Positions 1-8,993 of a stretch of DNA of 64,000 bases are shown piece by piece. Under the pieces are notes generated by a model. The model was not told the DNA's origin. It saw only the letters and a program-made list of their open reading frames with translations, and made no database searches. Every line of letters begins with the position of its first letter. Position 1 is the stretch's first letter. Location of the stretch: assembly GCA_963804005.1 (NCBI GenBank), contig CAWDOP010000011.1, positions 62,001 to 126,000 on the forward strand, in the 5' to 3' direction. The stretch is from JAGXRK01 sp963804005 (lineage in GTDB: Bacteria > Bacteroidota > Ignavibacteria > Ignavibacteriales > Ignavibacteriaceae). The position numbers and the translations under genes are program-made.

Positions 1-2361
1 CTTACAATTTCCAGACAATCAGACAGAAGAGAATTATTTGTTGATCAAAAGATTACGGAAGACAAAGCAGTGCTTACACTTCGTTTAGATGGATTAAAAC
101 CCATTCTTCCGACAGCATTTAACGATGGACAAAAATTTTCTAACTTTCTTAACATAGCAATATTTAATGCTCCGCTGCACTCAAATGATTCTTTTGATCT
201 TCTCAAGAAAAAATTCAGAGCAGTATGCACAAATCTTGTTACTGGCGACCCCGTTATTTTAAAATCTGGAACGCTTAGCAAAGCACTCAGAGCAAGTTCA
301 AGCGTAACTTTCTTTTTGCCCCCAGTGCAACTAGATTCATTACTTTTAGTTGATGGTGGGTTAGTTGAAAACATTCCTACCAATACAGCAAGAGCAGAGG
401 GCGGAGATATTGTAATTGCGATTAATACAACAAGTCCGCTCCACAAGGAGGAAAAATTAGGCGCACCATGGATTATTGCCGATCAGATCGTTAGCATTCC
501 AATGAAGCATTTGAACGCCAATCAAATTGCAAAAGCAGATGTTGTTATTACTCCGGAACTAAATGATAGGGGGTCTACTGACTTTAGTGACATTGATAAA
601 ATTATAAATTCCGGATATCAAAGTGCACTACCGCATATTGTTGCCATTAAAGAAAGATTTGATTCGGTTTATTTAAACCGTTTAGCCACAGAAGAAAAAT
701 ACTTTAAGAACCCATATCTCCTTGGTAATCTTACTTTATACGAAAGAGAAATTTTAAATAAGCATATTTCAAAAGATTCGGTTTCAAATAAACAGCTTCT
801 CTTAGCTCTTTATGAATTATATTCTCTTGACGACTATACGGAAATAAAAACAGAGATTACTGAATATGAAAGCGAAACAACCATACTGCTTATCAAAACA
901 GAATCTCCAATCATAAAAACAATAGATCTTATTGGATCTTCAGCAATTAATTCCAAAAGAACTGGTGAAATATTTTCATCACTCACCGGACAGCATTACA
1001 GCGGACGAAGAATTTTAAATACACTTATTGAATTATTGAAAGAGTACAGAAAAATAGGATATTCCTTAGCAAACATTTCCGAAATCACATTCGACAAAGA
1101 AAACGAACAACTTGGAATTTTTGTTGACGAAGGAATAATATCAGAAATAATTACCGAAGGAAACGATTACACAAACCAAAGCATTATTACGAGAGAATTT
1201 CCAATTTATGAAGGCGACTTTTTCAACATCGATAAAATTTCAGAGGGATTAATTAACCTTCGTGGAACAAGGCTATTTGAAGATGCCGAGGTCATACTTA
1301 AAAAAGAAAACGGTAAAAACATTTTGGTTATCAAAGTCGTTGAAAGACCAACAAGCCTTTTAAGATTGGGCTTTAATGTTAACAATGAAAACCGCGCACG
1401 CTTTGCTGCTGATTTGAGAGAAGAAAATCTTTTTGGCAGTGGATCGGAGTTGGGACTTCTTTTTCATGCAAGCTCAAGAGATCGTGGTATTCAGCTTGAA
1501 CAAAAATCAAATAGATTGTTCAACACTTACTTAACTTATAAAATACGCGCCTTCTATTATTTAAATGATATATATGTTTATGGCGATAAGCCCCAAATCT
1601 CTGAAAACAGTTTTTCAAGAGAAGAAATAGGCGAATACAGACAAGTGTTTTTTGGAGGGTCGCTGGGTGTTGGTGCACAGGTTGAGCGTTTTGGCAATCT
1701 CATCTTTGAAGGAAAATATCAGATAAATGAAGTTAAGAATATAAATGAAAGCACGGTCGAACCATACAACAGAAAAATTGTTAGTCTTAAAATTAGCACA
1801 ACAGTAGATACGCAGGACAAATATCCGTATCCGGAGAGAGGGATTTATTTTAACGGATTTTATGAAACCGCACAAACTTTTCTTGGCGGAGATGTTGGTT
1901 ATACTAATGTTAGTTTTGAATACAGAAATCTTTTAAGATTATCTTCCATAAGTGTATTATCAGCCGGAATAAATATGGGTTTTGGTGATAAAACCCTTCC
2001 GTTAGCACAGCAGTACTCTTTGGGTGGAATGAATTCGTTTTTTGGAATGCGCGATAATGAATATCGTGGCAGGCAGATATTCTTAACATCCTTGATGTAC
2101 AGACTTAAACTTCCCTTTGCTATTTTCTTCGATACATACTTTAGAATACGATATGATCTTGGAAATGTTTGGGAAATTCAGGAACAGATTAAGTTTAAAA
2201 ACTTGAAACATGGTGTAGGAGCAGCGCTTTCGTTTGATACGCCTATTGGACCTGCAGAATTTGCGGTTGGAAAAAGTTTTTTGTTTAGAAGAGATATTCC
2301 CGATAATCCAATTAGTTGGGGTGACCTACAGTTTTACTTTTCGATAGGATATTATTATTAA
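1..2361 (+). CDS. Patatin-like phospholipase fused to a BamA-type outer-membrane barrel (5' end outside window)
   Basis: The frame is open from base 1, so the N-terminus, including the expected GxSxG serine, lies upstream. The visible part starts inside the patatin domain and contains the DGG motif with the catalytic aspartate (codon 352-354). POTRA-like repeats follow in the middle third, and the last ~350 residues form a beta-barrel rich in alternating aromatic residues, ending in the aromatic-rich tail FYFSIGYYY typical of an outer-membrane C-terminal strand. This is the layout of PlpD/patatin-BamA proteins, in which a barrel translocates or anchors its own lipase. The reading frame ends in TAA at 2361. 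The domain calls are by eye and the architecture is clear. The substrate is unknown. Confidence 0.85.
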   Translation, partial: LTISRQSDRRELFVDQKITEDKAVLTLRLDGLKPILPTAFNDGQKFSNFLNIAIFNAPLHSNDSFDLLKKKFRAVCTNLVTGDPVILKSGTLSKALRASSSVTFFLPPVQLDSLLLVDGGLVENIPTNTARAEGGDIVIAINTTSPLHKEEKLGAPWIIADQIVSIPMKHLNANQIAKADVVITPELNDRGSTDFSDIDKIINSGYQSALPHIVAIKERFDSVYLNRLATEEKYFKNPYLLGNLTLYEREILNKHISKDSVSNKQLLLALYELYSLDDYTEIKTEITEYESETTILLIKTESPIIKTIDLIGSSAINSKRTGEIFSSLTGQHYSGRRILNTLIELLKEYRKIGYSLANISEITFDKENEQLGIFVDEGIISEIITEGNDYTNQSIITREFPIYEGDFFNIDKISEGLINLRGTRLFEDAEVILKKENGKNILVIKVVERPTSLLRLGFNVNNENRARFAADLREENLFGSGSELGLLFHASSRDRGIQLEQKSNRLFNTYLTYKIRAFYYLNDIYVYGDKPQISENSFSREEIGEYRQVFFGGSLGVGAQVERFGNLIFEGKYQINEVKNINESTVEPYNRKIVSLKISTTVDTQDKYPYPERGIYFNGFYETAQTFLGGDVGYTNVSFEYRNLLRLSSISVLSAGINMGFGDKTLPLAQQYSLGGMNSFFGMRDNEYRGRQIFLTSLMYRLKLPFAIFFDTYFRIRYDLGNVWEIQEQIKFKNLKHGVGAALSFDTPIGPAEFAVGKSFLFRRDIPDNPISWGDLQFYFSIGYYY

Positions 2362-2523
2362 TTTTGCTTCTCTGTTCTTTTTTTAATTTATACAATTCCG
2401 GATATTTTCCCGTAGATTGCATCCTTGAATAGTTCAGCCACACACCAGTTAACAGTATTTTCTTCCAAATATCTTTTTGCTTAAATGTTTCACGATATCC
2501 GAAGTTGTGCCCCGTTGCAATTT

Positions 2524-2748
2524 CTACGGATTTTGAGTTGGCAATCTTTTTTGCTTTTTGAAATATTGAACTACTGCGACAACGGCCAGAATTGGATAAT
2601 ATAGAAAAAGTGCTATAAAGCATATAGCCATTGCTGCACCTCCCAAGAGAAATCCCGATCCCTCTACGGGATCTATAAACGTGGTTACCAGATATGTTGC
2701 TCCAAATGCGACAAGGACTGTAAGTATTGGTCCTATAAAAAGCACCAT
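2524..2748 (-). CDS. Small hydrophobic membrane protein (74 aa)
   Basis: Two hydrophobic stretches (about residues 2-25 and 33-62) are followed by a basic tail (KKQKRLP), so this is probably a two-helix inner-membrane protein with the tail in the cytoplasm. The ATG directly abuts the TGA of another tiny membrane ORF (2749-2862), which suggests translational coupling. I do not recognise a family. An overlapping frame starting at 2755 is longer but has no hydrophobic or conserved character, so I prefer this one. Confidence 0.5.
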   Translation of the reverse strand: MVLFIGPILTVLVAFGATYLVTTFIDPVEGSGFLLGGAAMAICFIALFLYYPILAVVAVVQYFKKQKRLPTQNP

Positions 2749-2862
2749 TCAGCATTTTACACCGCTCCGTAATGATGTAAGAATTATCGTTATTGCTACG
2801 CCAATCGCAACATTAACTATCGGGCCGAGAAGAAGAAATATACTACCAAATTGTTCTAACAT
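2749..2862 (-). CDS. Tiny single-span membrane protein (37 aa)
   Basis: ATG at 2862, TGA at 2749-2751, 37 codons. One long hydrophobic segment (about residues 7-29) contains LLLGPIVNV, followed by a short polar end (RSGVKC). The next ORF (start 2748) begins at the base after this stop, and both proteins share a hydrophobic Gly-Pro-Ile motif near the N-terminus, so they may be a duplicated pair. There is no strong ribosome binding site upstream. Function unknown. The size alone makes the call uncertain. Confidence 0.4.
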   Translation of the reverse strand: MLEQFGSIFLLLGPIVNVAIGVAITIILTSLRSGVKC

Positions 2863-3050
2863 GCATTTGTAATAATATTACCACAAAAAATCGCAATGGC
2901 GCACAACTTATTATTTACCATAAGAATAATAAATTATTAGAAACGAAAAAACCAAAAATAATTGACAGCTACTTGAACTACCAAAATAGTTTAAAAATAA
3001 GAAGTCCACTTAAATCTTATAGAACACCAGGGGTGTCTGGATAAAAACCA

Positions 3051-3515
3051 TTAATAAAAACTTACCGAATAATCCACAAATTTCCCATCATCATAATTAA
3101 ACTTAGCGCTAAAGAACTTATCTTCGAAAAGCCAGGGAATAAAAATTTTATCACCTTCCCACAGATTAATTTCTGTAAGCTTATTATTTGGTATCCACTC
3201 AAGATGACCTTCCGGGGAATCGATTAGTTTGCCCTCGAATTCATTGGTTTTAAAAAGAAAAACATACCAATCCTCTTTTCCATCAAACAAAGGGAAGGTT
3301 ATAAATCCTTTCATCGTTAAGGATTTAACTTTTAATCCGCATTCTTCTTCTATTTCTCTTATTGCACATTCTTCGGGACTTTCACCGGGATCAAACTTGC
3401 CGCCAAGTCCGTTCCACTTGCCTTCATGATAATCATTTTGTTTTTTCACGCGGTGAATCATTAGCGTTGCATTTTTGTTTTTATCAGTAACATAACATAG
3501 AGTTGCGAGTTTCAT
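3051..3515 (-). CDS. NUDIX hydrolase, MutT/8-oxo-dGTP diphosphatase type
   Basis: This 154-residue protein is normal length for a single NUDIX domain. The complete NUDIX box (G-x5-E-x7-R-E-U-x-E-E-x-G-U) runs from Gly39 to Leu61, with RE at 53-54 and the metal-binding glutamates at 57-58. The family hydrolyses nucleoside diphosphates linked to another group. The N-terminal strand and the GKWNGLGGK segment before the box resemble MutT/NUDT1-like pool-cleaning enzymes acting on oxidised dNTPs, but substrate cannot be fixed from sequence. It stands alone, with no operon partner within 180 bases. Confidence 0.85.
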   Translation of the reverse strand: MKLATLCYVTDKNKNATLMIHRVKKQNDYHEGKWNGLGGKFDPGESPEECAIREIEEECGLKVKSLTMKGFITFPLFDGKEDWYVFLFKTNEFEGKLIDSPEGHLEWIPNNKLTEINLWEGDKIFIPWLFEDKFFSAKFNYDDGKFVDYSVSFY

Positions 3516-3700
3516 TATTTAATCCGATTATTATAAAATTAGCATTGACAAAGTTATAGTACACGAGTAACTTTTAATAAAGGATTATGAACAAAAATAG
3601 ATTTTATTTTTTATTTGGTTTTTAATTTTAGAATTCACAGATTTTGACAGGATAAACAAAACAACTGATACACAGAACAAAAATCCGGAGACAGCACAGC

Positions 3701-4009
3701 ATGGATATGTCCGAATTAAGAAAAGATTTGAACGAAGAAGAAACAGAGTCGGTTACCAAACCAGATTATTTTTATGAAGAATCACTTTTTGCAGCAAAGC
3801 GTCGCAAAAAAGACGATGACAAGGATCGTGACAAATCGGATGATGAAAATGATGATCTTGCCGAAGATGATGATTATTATGAAGACGAAGACGAGGACTT
3901 GTTTGACAAAGAGCCGGGCGATGATGATGTTCTTGAAGATGACCTGGAGATAGATGAACTCGATGAAGACGATCTTTTTGATGACGACGAGGAGACGCCC
4001 TTCAATTAA
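3701..4009 (+). CDS. Very acidic low-complexity protein (102 aa)
   Basis: Half of the residues are acidic (31 Asp and 19 Glu of 102), concentrated after residue 38, with one short basic island AKRRKK near residue 31. The ATG follows GGAG about 10 bases upstream; an alternative ATG lies two codons later. No domain is recognisable and the protein is probably disordered. Acidic tails of this sort occur in bacterial proteins that bind metals, histone-like proteins or ribosome factors, but nothing here decides between these. It is convergent with hldD. Confidence 0.6.
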   Translation: MDMSELRKDLNEEETESVTKPDYFYEESLFAAKRRKKDDDKDRDKSDDENDDLAEDDDYYEDEDEDLFDKEPGDDDVLEDDLEIDELDEDDLFDDDEETPFN

Positions 4010-4056
4010 AGAGCAAGAGAGAAAGCAAGACTAAGAATATAAAAATATCTTGCTCT
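4010..4056. terminator. Possible bidirectional terminator between convergent genes
   Basis: A 9-bp inverted repeat, AGAGCAAGA at 4010-4018 and TCTTGCTCT at 4048-4056, fills the gap between the acidic-protein gene and hldD, which converge. The loop is long (29 nt) and there is no immediate T-tract, so this is a weak call. Confidence 0.3.
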
Positions 4057-4075
4057 CACGCATAATCTTGTTTTT

Positions 4076-5050
4076 TCAATAACCCAGATAAGACTTTTTA
4101 AGTAAATAATTTTTTACGTAATCTGTTATACCATCTTCAAGCAACGTTGTCGGCAAAGTATATCCAGAATCTCTTAATTTGTTTAGTGTGGCTTCCGTGA
4201 AGTATTGATATTTGTCCGCAAGATGATCCGGCAGATCAATATATTCAATATTGACCGGTTTACCCATAGCATTAAATAAAGACTTAACAAGATCGTTCCA
4301 GCTTCTTGCTTTGCCCGTACCCACATTATAAAGCCCGTTCTTCTCTTTGTTTTCAAGAAAGTATAAAGTCATATCAACGGCATCTTTTATATAAACAAAG
4401 TCGCGCATCTGTTCGCCGTCTTTGTAGTCCGGTCTTCTTGATTTGAATAATCTAACTTTGCCCGTATCTCTAACTTGTTCAAACGCCTTATGTACAACTG
4501 AACGCATATCGCCTTTGTGATATTCGTTTGGTCCGTAAACATTGAAATATTTTATTCCGACTATTTTATTAAAAGCACCGTGACGTTTTGCCCAGAGATC
4601 AAAAAGTTGCTTTGAGTAACCGTACATATTCAAGGGACGAAGAGATTCTAATTTATCCTCGTCATCATTAAAACCTTTTGTGCCATCACCGTATGTTGCA
4701 GCGGAGGATGCGTAAATAAAACGAATGTCATTTTTTAAACAGAACCGTGCAAGCGTTTCCGTGTAGTTGTAATTGTTCGAAAGTAAAAGATCGGCATCTT
4801 TTTCTGTTGTTGATGAAATTGCCCCAAGATGGAGTATCGCATCAATCTTGTAAAGATTTTTTTCATTGCGAATATGATCGACGAAGGCGTGTTTGTTGAC
4901 AAAATCTTCAAACTTCAGTCCGACAAGATTTTTCCATTTTTCCTCTTTACCGAGCTCGTCAACAATAATTATTTTATCTATTCCGAGTTCATTTAATCTC
5001 CAGACAATTGCGCTGCCTATAAAGCCGACGCCACCGGTTACTATAATCAT
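4076..5050 (-). CDS. hldD: ADP-L-glycero-D-manno-heptose 6-epimerase
   Basis: HldD (RfaD) converts ADP-D-glycero- to ADP-L-glycero-manno-heptose, the last step in making the heptose precursor of the lipopolysaccharide inner core. The 324-residue length fits the family. A Rossmann NAD(P)-binding motif GGVGFIG is at residues 6-12, and the short-chain-dehydrogenase catalytic pair is Tyr143 and Lys147 in YGYSK. The N-terminal segment up to the LGKEEKWKNLVGL motif is characteristic of HldD rather than of UDP-galactose epimerases. It implies a heptose-containing LPS and thus a Gram-negative envelope. Other heptose genes are not in the window. Confidence 0.92.
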   Translation of the reverse strand: MIIVTGGVGFIGSAIVWRLNELGIDKIIIVDELGKEEKWKNLVGLKFEDFVNKHAFVDHIRNEKNLYKIDAILHLGAISSTTEKDADLLLSNNYNYTETLARFCLKNDIRFIYASSAATYGDGTKGFNDDEDKLESLRPLNMYGYSKQLFDLWAKRHGAFNKIVGIKYFNVYGPNEYHKGDMRSVVHKAFEQVRDTGKVRLFKSRRPDYKDGEQMRDFVYIKDAVDMTLYFLENKEKNGLYNVGTGKARSWNDLVKSLFNAMGKPVNIEYIDLPDHLADKYQYFTEATLNKLRDSGYTLPTTLLEDGITDYVKNYLLKKSYLGY

Positions 5051-5152
5051 GTTTTATTCTTTATTATTTGATGAAAGTTTTTATTAACCATATTCTGTTT
5101 CACAATATTGAACTCTTGCAGGGGTATAATGTCAGAAATTTTCAGGACATCA

Positions 5153-5653
5153 CTACATTGGTTCATTTAGTATGTTGAGCATATCCAGCTCAAGACTTTC
5201 ATAAGGTGTTTCAATTATTCTTCCAAGCTCAGAATCATTTTTGTAAAAAATAAATGTAGGAACAAGTTCTATTACCAGCCCGGCAGTTTCATCAGCAAGG
5301 CCAACCTTATTTCGGTTAACAAAAATCAGTTCGACATTGTCTGCCGAAAAAGCGAGATAATCTAATATTCTATAAAATCGCGGAATTTGCTCACGCGAAT
5401 CGCTGCACCAGGTAGCACCAACAATTTTTATTTTAATGTTTTCTATGAGTGGAATAATTTCATCCGCAGCAATTGCATCAACACTATAATCAGAATATTC
5501 ATCTTCCCATTCCGGTAAAAGCAAGATATCTCTTGTATAAGTTCCGACAATTATTTCCTTTTCGTTTTTTTCATCGGTCTGTATTTCATAATTAGTCTGG
5601 GCGAAAACAAATGAATTGAGAAAAAACACGATTATCAAAAGTGTTGTTTTCAT
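5153..5653 (-). CDS. Secreted thioredoxin-fold protein with a CxxS site
   Basis: I chose the ATG at 5653 because a signal peptide (KTTLLIIVFFLNSFVFAQ) follows at once and an AAGGAA site lies just upstream; a longer in-frame start at 5692 would sit inside nadK. The mature protein has a thioredoxin fold with WCSDS at residues 82-86, so the usual second cysteine is Ser86, giving a monothiol CxxS site, and a downstream LVPTFIF carries the cis-proline. CxxS thioredoxins tend to act by mixed disulfides rather than full dithiol exchange. The gene starts one base after the nadK stop and is probably co-transcribed with it. Likely exported to the periplasm. Confidence 0.75.
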   Translation of the reverse strand: MKTTLLIIVFFLNSFVFAQTNYEIQTDEKNEKEIIVGTYTRDILLLPEWEDEYSDYSVDAIAADEIIPLIENIKIKIVGATWCSDSREQIPRFYRILDYLAFSADNVELIFVNRNKVGLADETAGLVIELVPTFIFYKNDSELGRIIETPYESLELDMLNILNEPM

Positions 5654-5654
5654 T

Positions 5655-6552
5655 TTATTCCTTATTGTCTTGTCGATTGAAACGCACATCAACTCCCCAA
5701 AGAAGTTTTTTCCTCAGGGTTTCAAAATATGTTGTTAATGATGTATGAACAAGCTTTAATGGTTTTTCATATTTTCTGATCGTTATTTCGTAAGGAGGCG
5801 GAAAAGTAAAAACTCTTTGTCCATCGCAGCTTACTTTAATATCGGTGTGGGGCGAATCAGCACGGATAAGAAGCTCCTGATTGCTTGGCAAAACCAGCGG
5901 ACGTACTGTTAAGCTATGCGGCGAAATGGGTGAAAGCGTTATTACCTTTGATTGGGGAGAAACTATCGGCCCGCCCACAGAAATTGAATAGCCTGTTGAA
6001 CCGGTTGGCGTAGCAACGATCAACCCATCTGCGGAAAAAGTTGTTACATATTCACCGTCTACCCAGGCAGTAAGCTCAATCATTTTTGGCCAGCCGCCTT
6101 TTTCGATTACGATATCATTAATTGCAAACAACTTTTCACAACCGTAGCCAACGCAATCACCCGTAATAACCATTCGTTCATCAATAGTATAATTTTTTGT
6201 TTTTATTGCCTCAATTATTTTGTCCATATGAACAATATCTGCCTCAACAAGAAAACCAAGTTTCCCAAGGTTTACCCCCAGTACGGGTTTATCGTAATGA
6301 AAAGCATGATATGCCGTGGCTAGCATTGTACCGTCGCCGCCGATGGAAAGTATCAGGTCACTTTTTTCATAAATTTCTTTATCTTCATTGGGAAATTCTT
6401 CATCGAGCTGAATCTTTAGTTTACCCTTGTCTTCGACAAGAGATTTTGTAAGTAGATAATCGAGTTTGTTCTCTTTAAGCTTGTGAACGAAGGACGAAAC
6501 AACCTCAAGTCACGTTTTCTTTTGTTATGTTAGCAACTATACCAATTAGCAT
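5655..6552 (-). pseudogene. nadK: NAD kinase, frame broken by one extra base near 6510
   Basis: NAD kinase phosphorylates NAD+ to NADP+ and is generally essential. The main frame includes GGDGT (nucleotide binding) just before 6326, NDIVIEKGG, and the conserved substrate loop ADGLIVATPTGSTGYS. Read upstream, this frame continues through VVSSFVHKLKE to a TGA at 6510-6512. A second frame starts at ATG 6552 (GAGAAG upstream) with the typical N-terminus MLIGIVANITKENV. Dropping one base in GTGACTTGAG joins them into a 298-residue protein (span 898 = 3x299+1), normal for the family. Because the gene is core, a sequencing indel is likelier than true loss. It lies in the run ychF, DUF1844, nadK, thioredoxin. 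Confidence 0.88.
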
Positions 6553-6588
6553 TGCCGCTTCTCGTTATTATTTTTATAAGGTTGTGAT

Positions 6589-6867
6589 CTAATTTTTATT
6601 CATCTCATTTACATAAACGAGCTTAACTTCTTTAAGCGTTTCCTCAAGGAATTTCTCTTCGTACTCGGAAAGATTACCTTTCGTTTTTTCTTTTATCATA
6701 TCGAGAGTATCAATTGAAAGTTTTGCAAACTCAAGGTTCTTTTCTGTTTTTCCGGCAACTGGATTTTCCAATTTTCCCAGAGACATCATTGCCATCTGAT
6801 GGTTTTGCATCACAAGCTGTACAAACAGCATTTCATTGGTCCATTTATCTTCCATAAAATCTTTCAA
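6589..6867 (-). CDS. DUF1844 family protein
   Basis: The 92-residue sequence carries the family pattern W-x-N-E-M-L-F near the N-terminus, a methionine- and glutamine-rich helix, then LGKLENP and a helical ALSIDTLDMI-type segment ending in an acidic LEETLKEVKLVYVNEM helix. It is all-helical and probably soluble. DUF1844 proteins have no established function. It sits between ychF and nadK on the same strand with short gaps, so it is probably in one transcript. A start at the second Met (MEDKW) is also possible. Confidence 0.8.
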   Translation of the reverse strand: MKDFMEDKWTNEMLFVQLVMQNHQMAMMSLGKLENPVAGKTEKNLEFAKLSIDTLDMIKEKTKGNLSEYEEKFLEETLKEVKLVYVNEMNKN

Positions 6868-6912
6868 ATTGTTGATTGCAAATTAGCAATTTAATAAATG
6901 AATTTCGCTGAC

Positions 6913-7996
6913 TTAACTATGTCTTACGGAAATAATATCTCCATCTTTAACTATATATTCTTTGCCTTCCAATCTCCATTTGCCGGCTTCTTTTGCTTTT
7001 GGAAAAGATCCGAGCTCAAGATAATCATCATAAGAAACAACTTCTGCACGGATAAATTTTTTGAAAAAATCTGTATGAATTTCTCCTGCCGACTCCTGTG
7101 CATTCATTCCTTTTCTAATTGTCCATGCACGGCATTCATCATCACCAACCGTGAAGAAAGATTGAAGACCAAGCAGATCATAAGATTTTCTTATCAAACT
7201 ATCAAGCGCAGATTCTTTAATTCCGTAATCATCCATAAAAACTTTAGTATCTTCTTCAGAAAGTTCTGCCATTTCCATTTCAATCTGACCGAAAAAGCAT
7301 AGTGCTTTTGTATTAGGACCAAGTTTTTTCTTTACTAAGTTCACTAAGGAATGTTTCCGTATTGTTTGTTTGCGCCTCATCAAAGTTAAGAGCAATCAGC
7401 ATCGGCTTGATTGAAAGAAGCTGATAGGTTCTCAAAATCAACATTTCGTCTTTAGTGAAATTGTGGTCACGAAGTGGAGTTTCATTCTGAAGAAGCTCAA
7501 GACATTTTTCAAGAAGAGGAACTTCACGCTTAAGTTTATCATCATTCGTTTTCATTATTTGCTTCTTTATATTCTCTAATCTTTTTTCAATCAAAGACAT
7601 ATCTGAAATAATAAATTCCGTCTCAAAAGAATCAATATCCCGCGTCATATTTATTGATCCATCAGGATGAGGAACGGACTCATTTGAAAACAATCTTACT
7701 ACCTGAACAAGCGCATCATTTGTTTTTACTTTCGAAAGAAAATTTCCAGTAAACTGTGTAGAACCGGAATCACCTTTTTGTAAACCAACAACATCTACAA
7801 CCTCAATTGTTGCATTTACTTTTTTCTTCGGATTGAACATTTCTGTCAACTTATCAAGTCTTTCGTCCGGTACTTTTATAACAGCCTGATGTGCTTCTGA
7901 TTTTAAAAGTTCTGCAGGATCTAAAAGTGTTTTTGTAATTGTTTGAAAAAGCGTTGACTTTCCGGAATATGGCAAGCCTACTATTCCTATTTGCAT
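6913..7996 (-). pseudogene. ychF: Obg-like ATPase YchF, frame broken in an A-run at 7324-7329
   Basis: YchF/OLA1 is a ribosome- and proteasome-associated P-loop ATPase of the Obg family. The N-terminal frame has the P-loop GLPYSGKST (residues 7-15), VDVVGL (G3 region) and NFDE in place of NKxD, the N-x-x-E that makes the family prefer ATP. It runs into a stop after SELSKEKTWS. The C-terminal frame holds the TGS domain (TVGDDECRAWTIRKG, TDFFKKFIRAEV, GKEYIVKDGDII). Removing one A from the six-A run (T's at 7324-7329 on the plus strand) gives SELSKEKLGPNTKALCFFG and a 360-residue protein, normal for YchF. A homopolymer error is likely. Confidence 0.9.
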
Positions 7997-8137
7997 TTGT
8001 TTCTCTTTTTATTTCTGATAATTTAATACAAATATAATCAAGTAAATCCAGTATGTCTCTAGATTGAATTATCGGCATAATGTTTTTTATATTTAAATAG
8101 AAAAAAACTATATCTTGTAAAAACAAAGAGGTAAAAC

Positions 8138-8941
8138 ATGAAATTATTAAAAATATTTTTACCTGCGTTATTGCTTGCATTTACTGTTTATTATTGCAGC
8201 ACAGTTCCCATCACCGGAAGATCTCAATTAAATTTAATTCCGGCATCGGAAATCAATGCATTAAGTTTTCAGCAGTACGATGAATTTCTGAAACAAAACA
8301 AGCTGAGTACGGACGCAGGACAAACAGCAATGGTTAAGCGCATTGGCGTTAACGTCCAGAGAGCTGTAGAAACATATTTTGCGCAAAACAATCTGTCTAA
8401 AGAATTACAGGGATATGCATGGGATTTTAATCTTGTTGAAAATCCTGAAGTAAATGCCTGGTGTATGCCTGGCGGTAAAGTAGTTGTTTATACAGGAATA
8501 CTTCCCATAACACAGGATGAAACCGGATTGGCAGTTGTAATGGGACATGAAATTGCTCATGCAATTGCACAGCATGGCGGTGAAAGAATGAGTCAGGGTT
8601 TGCTGCAAGAACTTGGTGGAATGGCATTATCGGTTGCTTTAGAAGACGAACCGGAATTAACACAGAATATTTTTATGGCCGCTTATGGCCTGGGATCTAC
8701 AATCGGTGTGATTCTTCCATACAGCAGAACGCATGAAAGTGAAGCAGACAGATTGGGTTTGATCTTTATGTCAATGGCTGGATATAACCCCAATGCCGCA
8801 GTGGATTTCTGGACAAGAATGTCACAAAGCAAAGGCGGCGCTTCACCACCGGAATTTTTAAGCACACATCCATCTGATGAAACAAGAATTGCAAATATTA
8901 AAAAGCACCTTCCTGAAGCGCTGAAGTATTATAAAAAATGA
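8138..8941 (+). CDS. M48 family zinc metalloprotease lipoprotein
   Basis: A lipoprotein signal peptide ends at Cys20 (FTVYYC). It is followed by STVPITGRSQLNLIP, the usual start of mature BepA/LoiP-like M48 proteases of the Gram-negative envelope. The zinc motif HEIAH is at residues 137-141, and the third ligand lies in HESEAD (199-204). There are no long C-terminal TPR repeats, so the 267-residue protein is the short LoiP/YggG-like form. It probably degrades misfolded proteins at the outer membrane. An AAGAGG site precedes the ATG. It is divergent from ychF across 141 bases and convergent with the M14 gene. Confidence 0.9.
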   Translation: MKLLKIFLPALLLAFTVYYCSTVPITGRSQLNLIPASEINALSFQQYDEFLKQNKLSTDAGQTAMVKRIGVNVQRAVETYFAQNNLSKELQGYAWDFNLVENPEVNAWCMPGGKVVVYTGILPITQDETGLAVVMGHEIAHAIAQHGGERMSQGLLQELGGMALSVALEDEPELTQNIFMAAYGLGSTIGVILPYSRTHESEADRLGLIFMSMAGYNPNAAVDFWTRMSQSKGGASPPEFLSTHPSDETRIANIKKHLPEALKYYKK

Positions 8942-8947
8942 TTTGCG

Positions 8948-8984
8948 AAGTGTGGAGTCGACCTCTAAGGTGAACTCCACACTT
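8948..8984. terminator. Hairpin between convergent M48 and M14 genes
   Basis: A perfect 11-bp stem, AAGTGTGGAGT at 8948-8958 and ACTCCACACTT at 8974-8984, with a 15-nt loop, lies exactly between the two stop codons. It could end transcription from both sides. Confidence 0.65.
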
Positions 8985-8993
8985 AGATTAAAC

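Noticed and set aside
2312..2755. Minus-strand ORF of 147 codons overlapping the two tiny membrane-protein genes
   Set aside because: No hydrophobic, domain or conserved pattern; it overlaps the patatin-BamA end and the better-supported 74-residue hydrophobic frame.
6500..6552. nadK as certain programmed frameshifting
   Set aside because: The same window has several frame breaks in A-runs, so error is likelier; kept only as a low-probability option.
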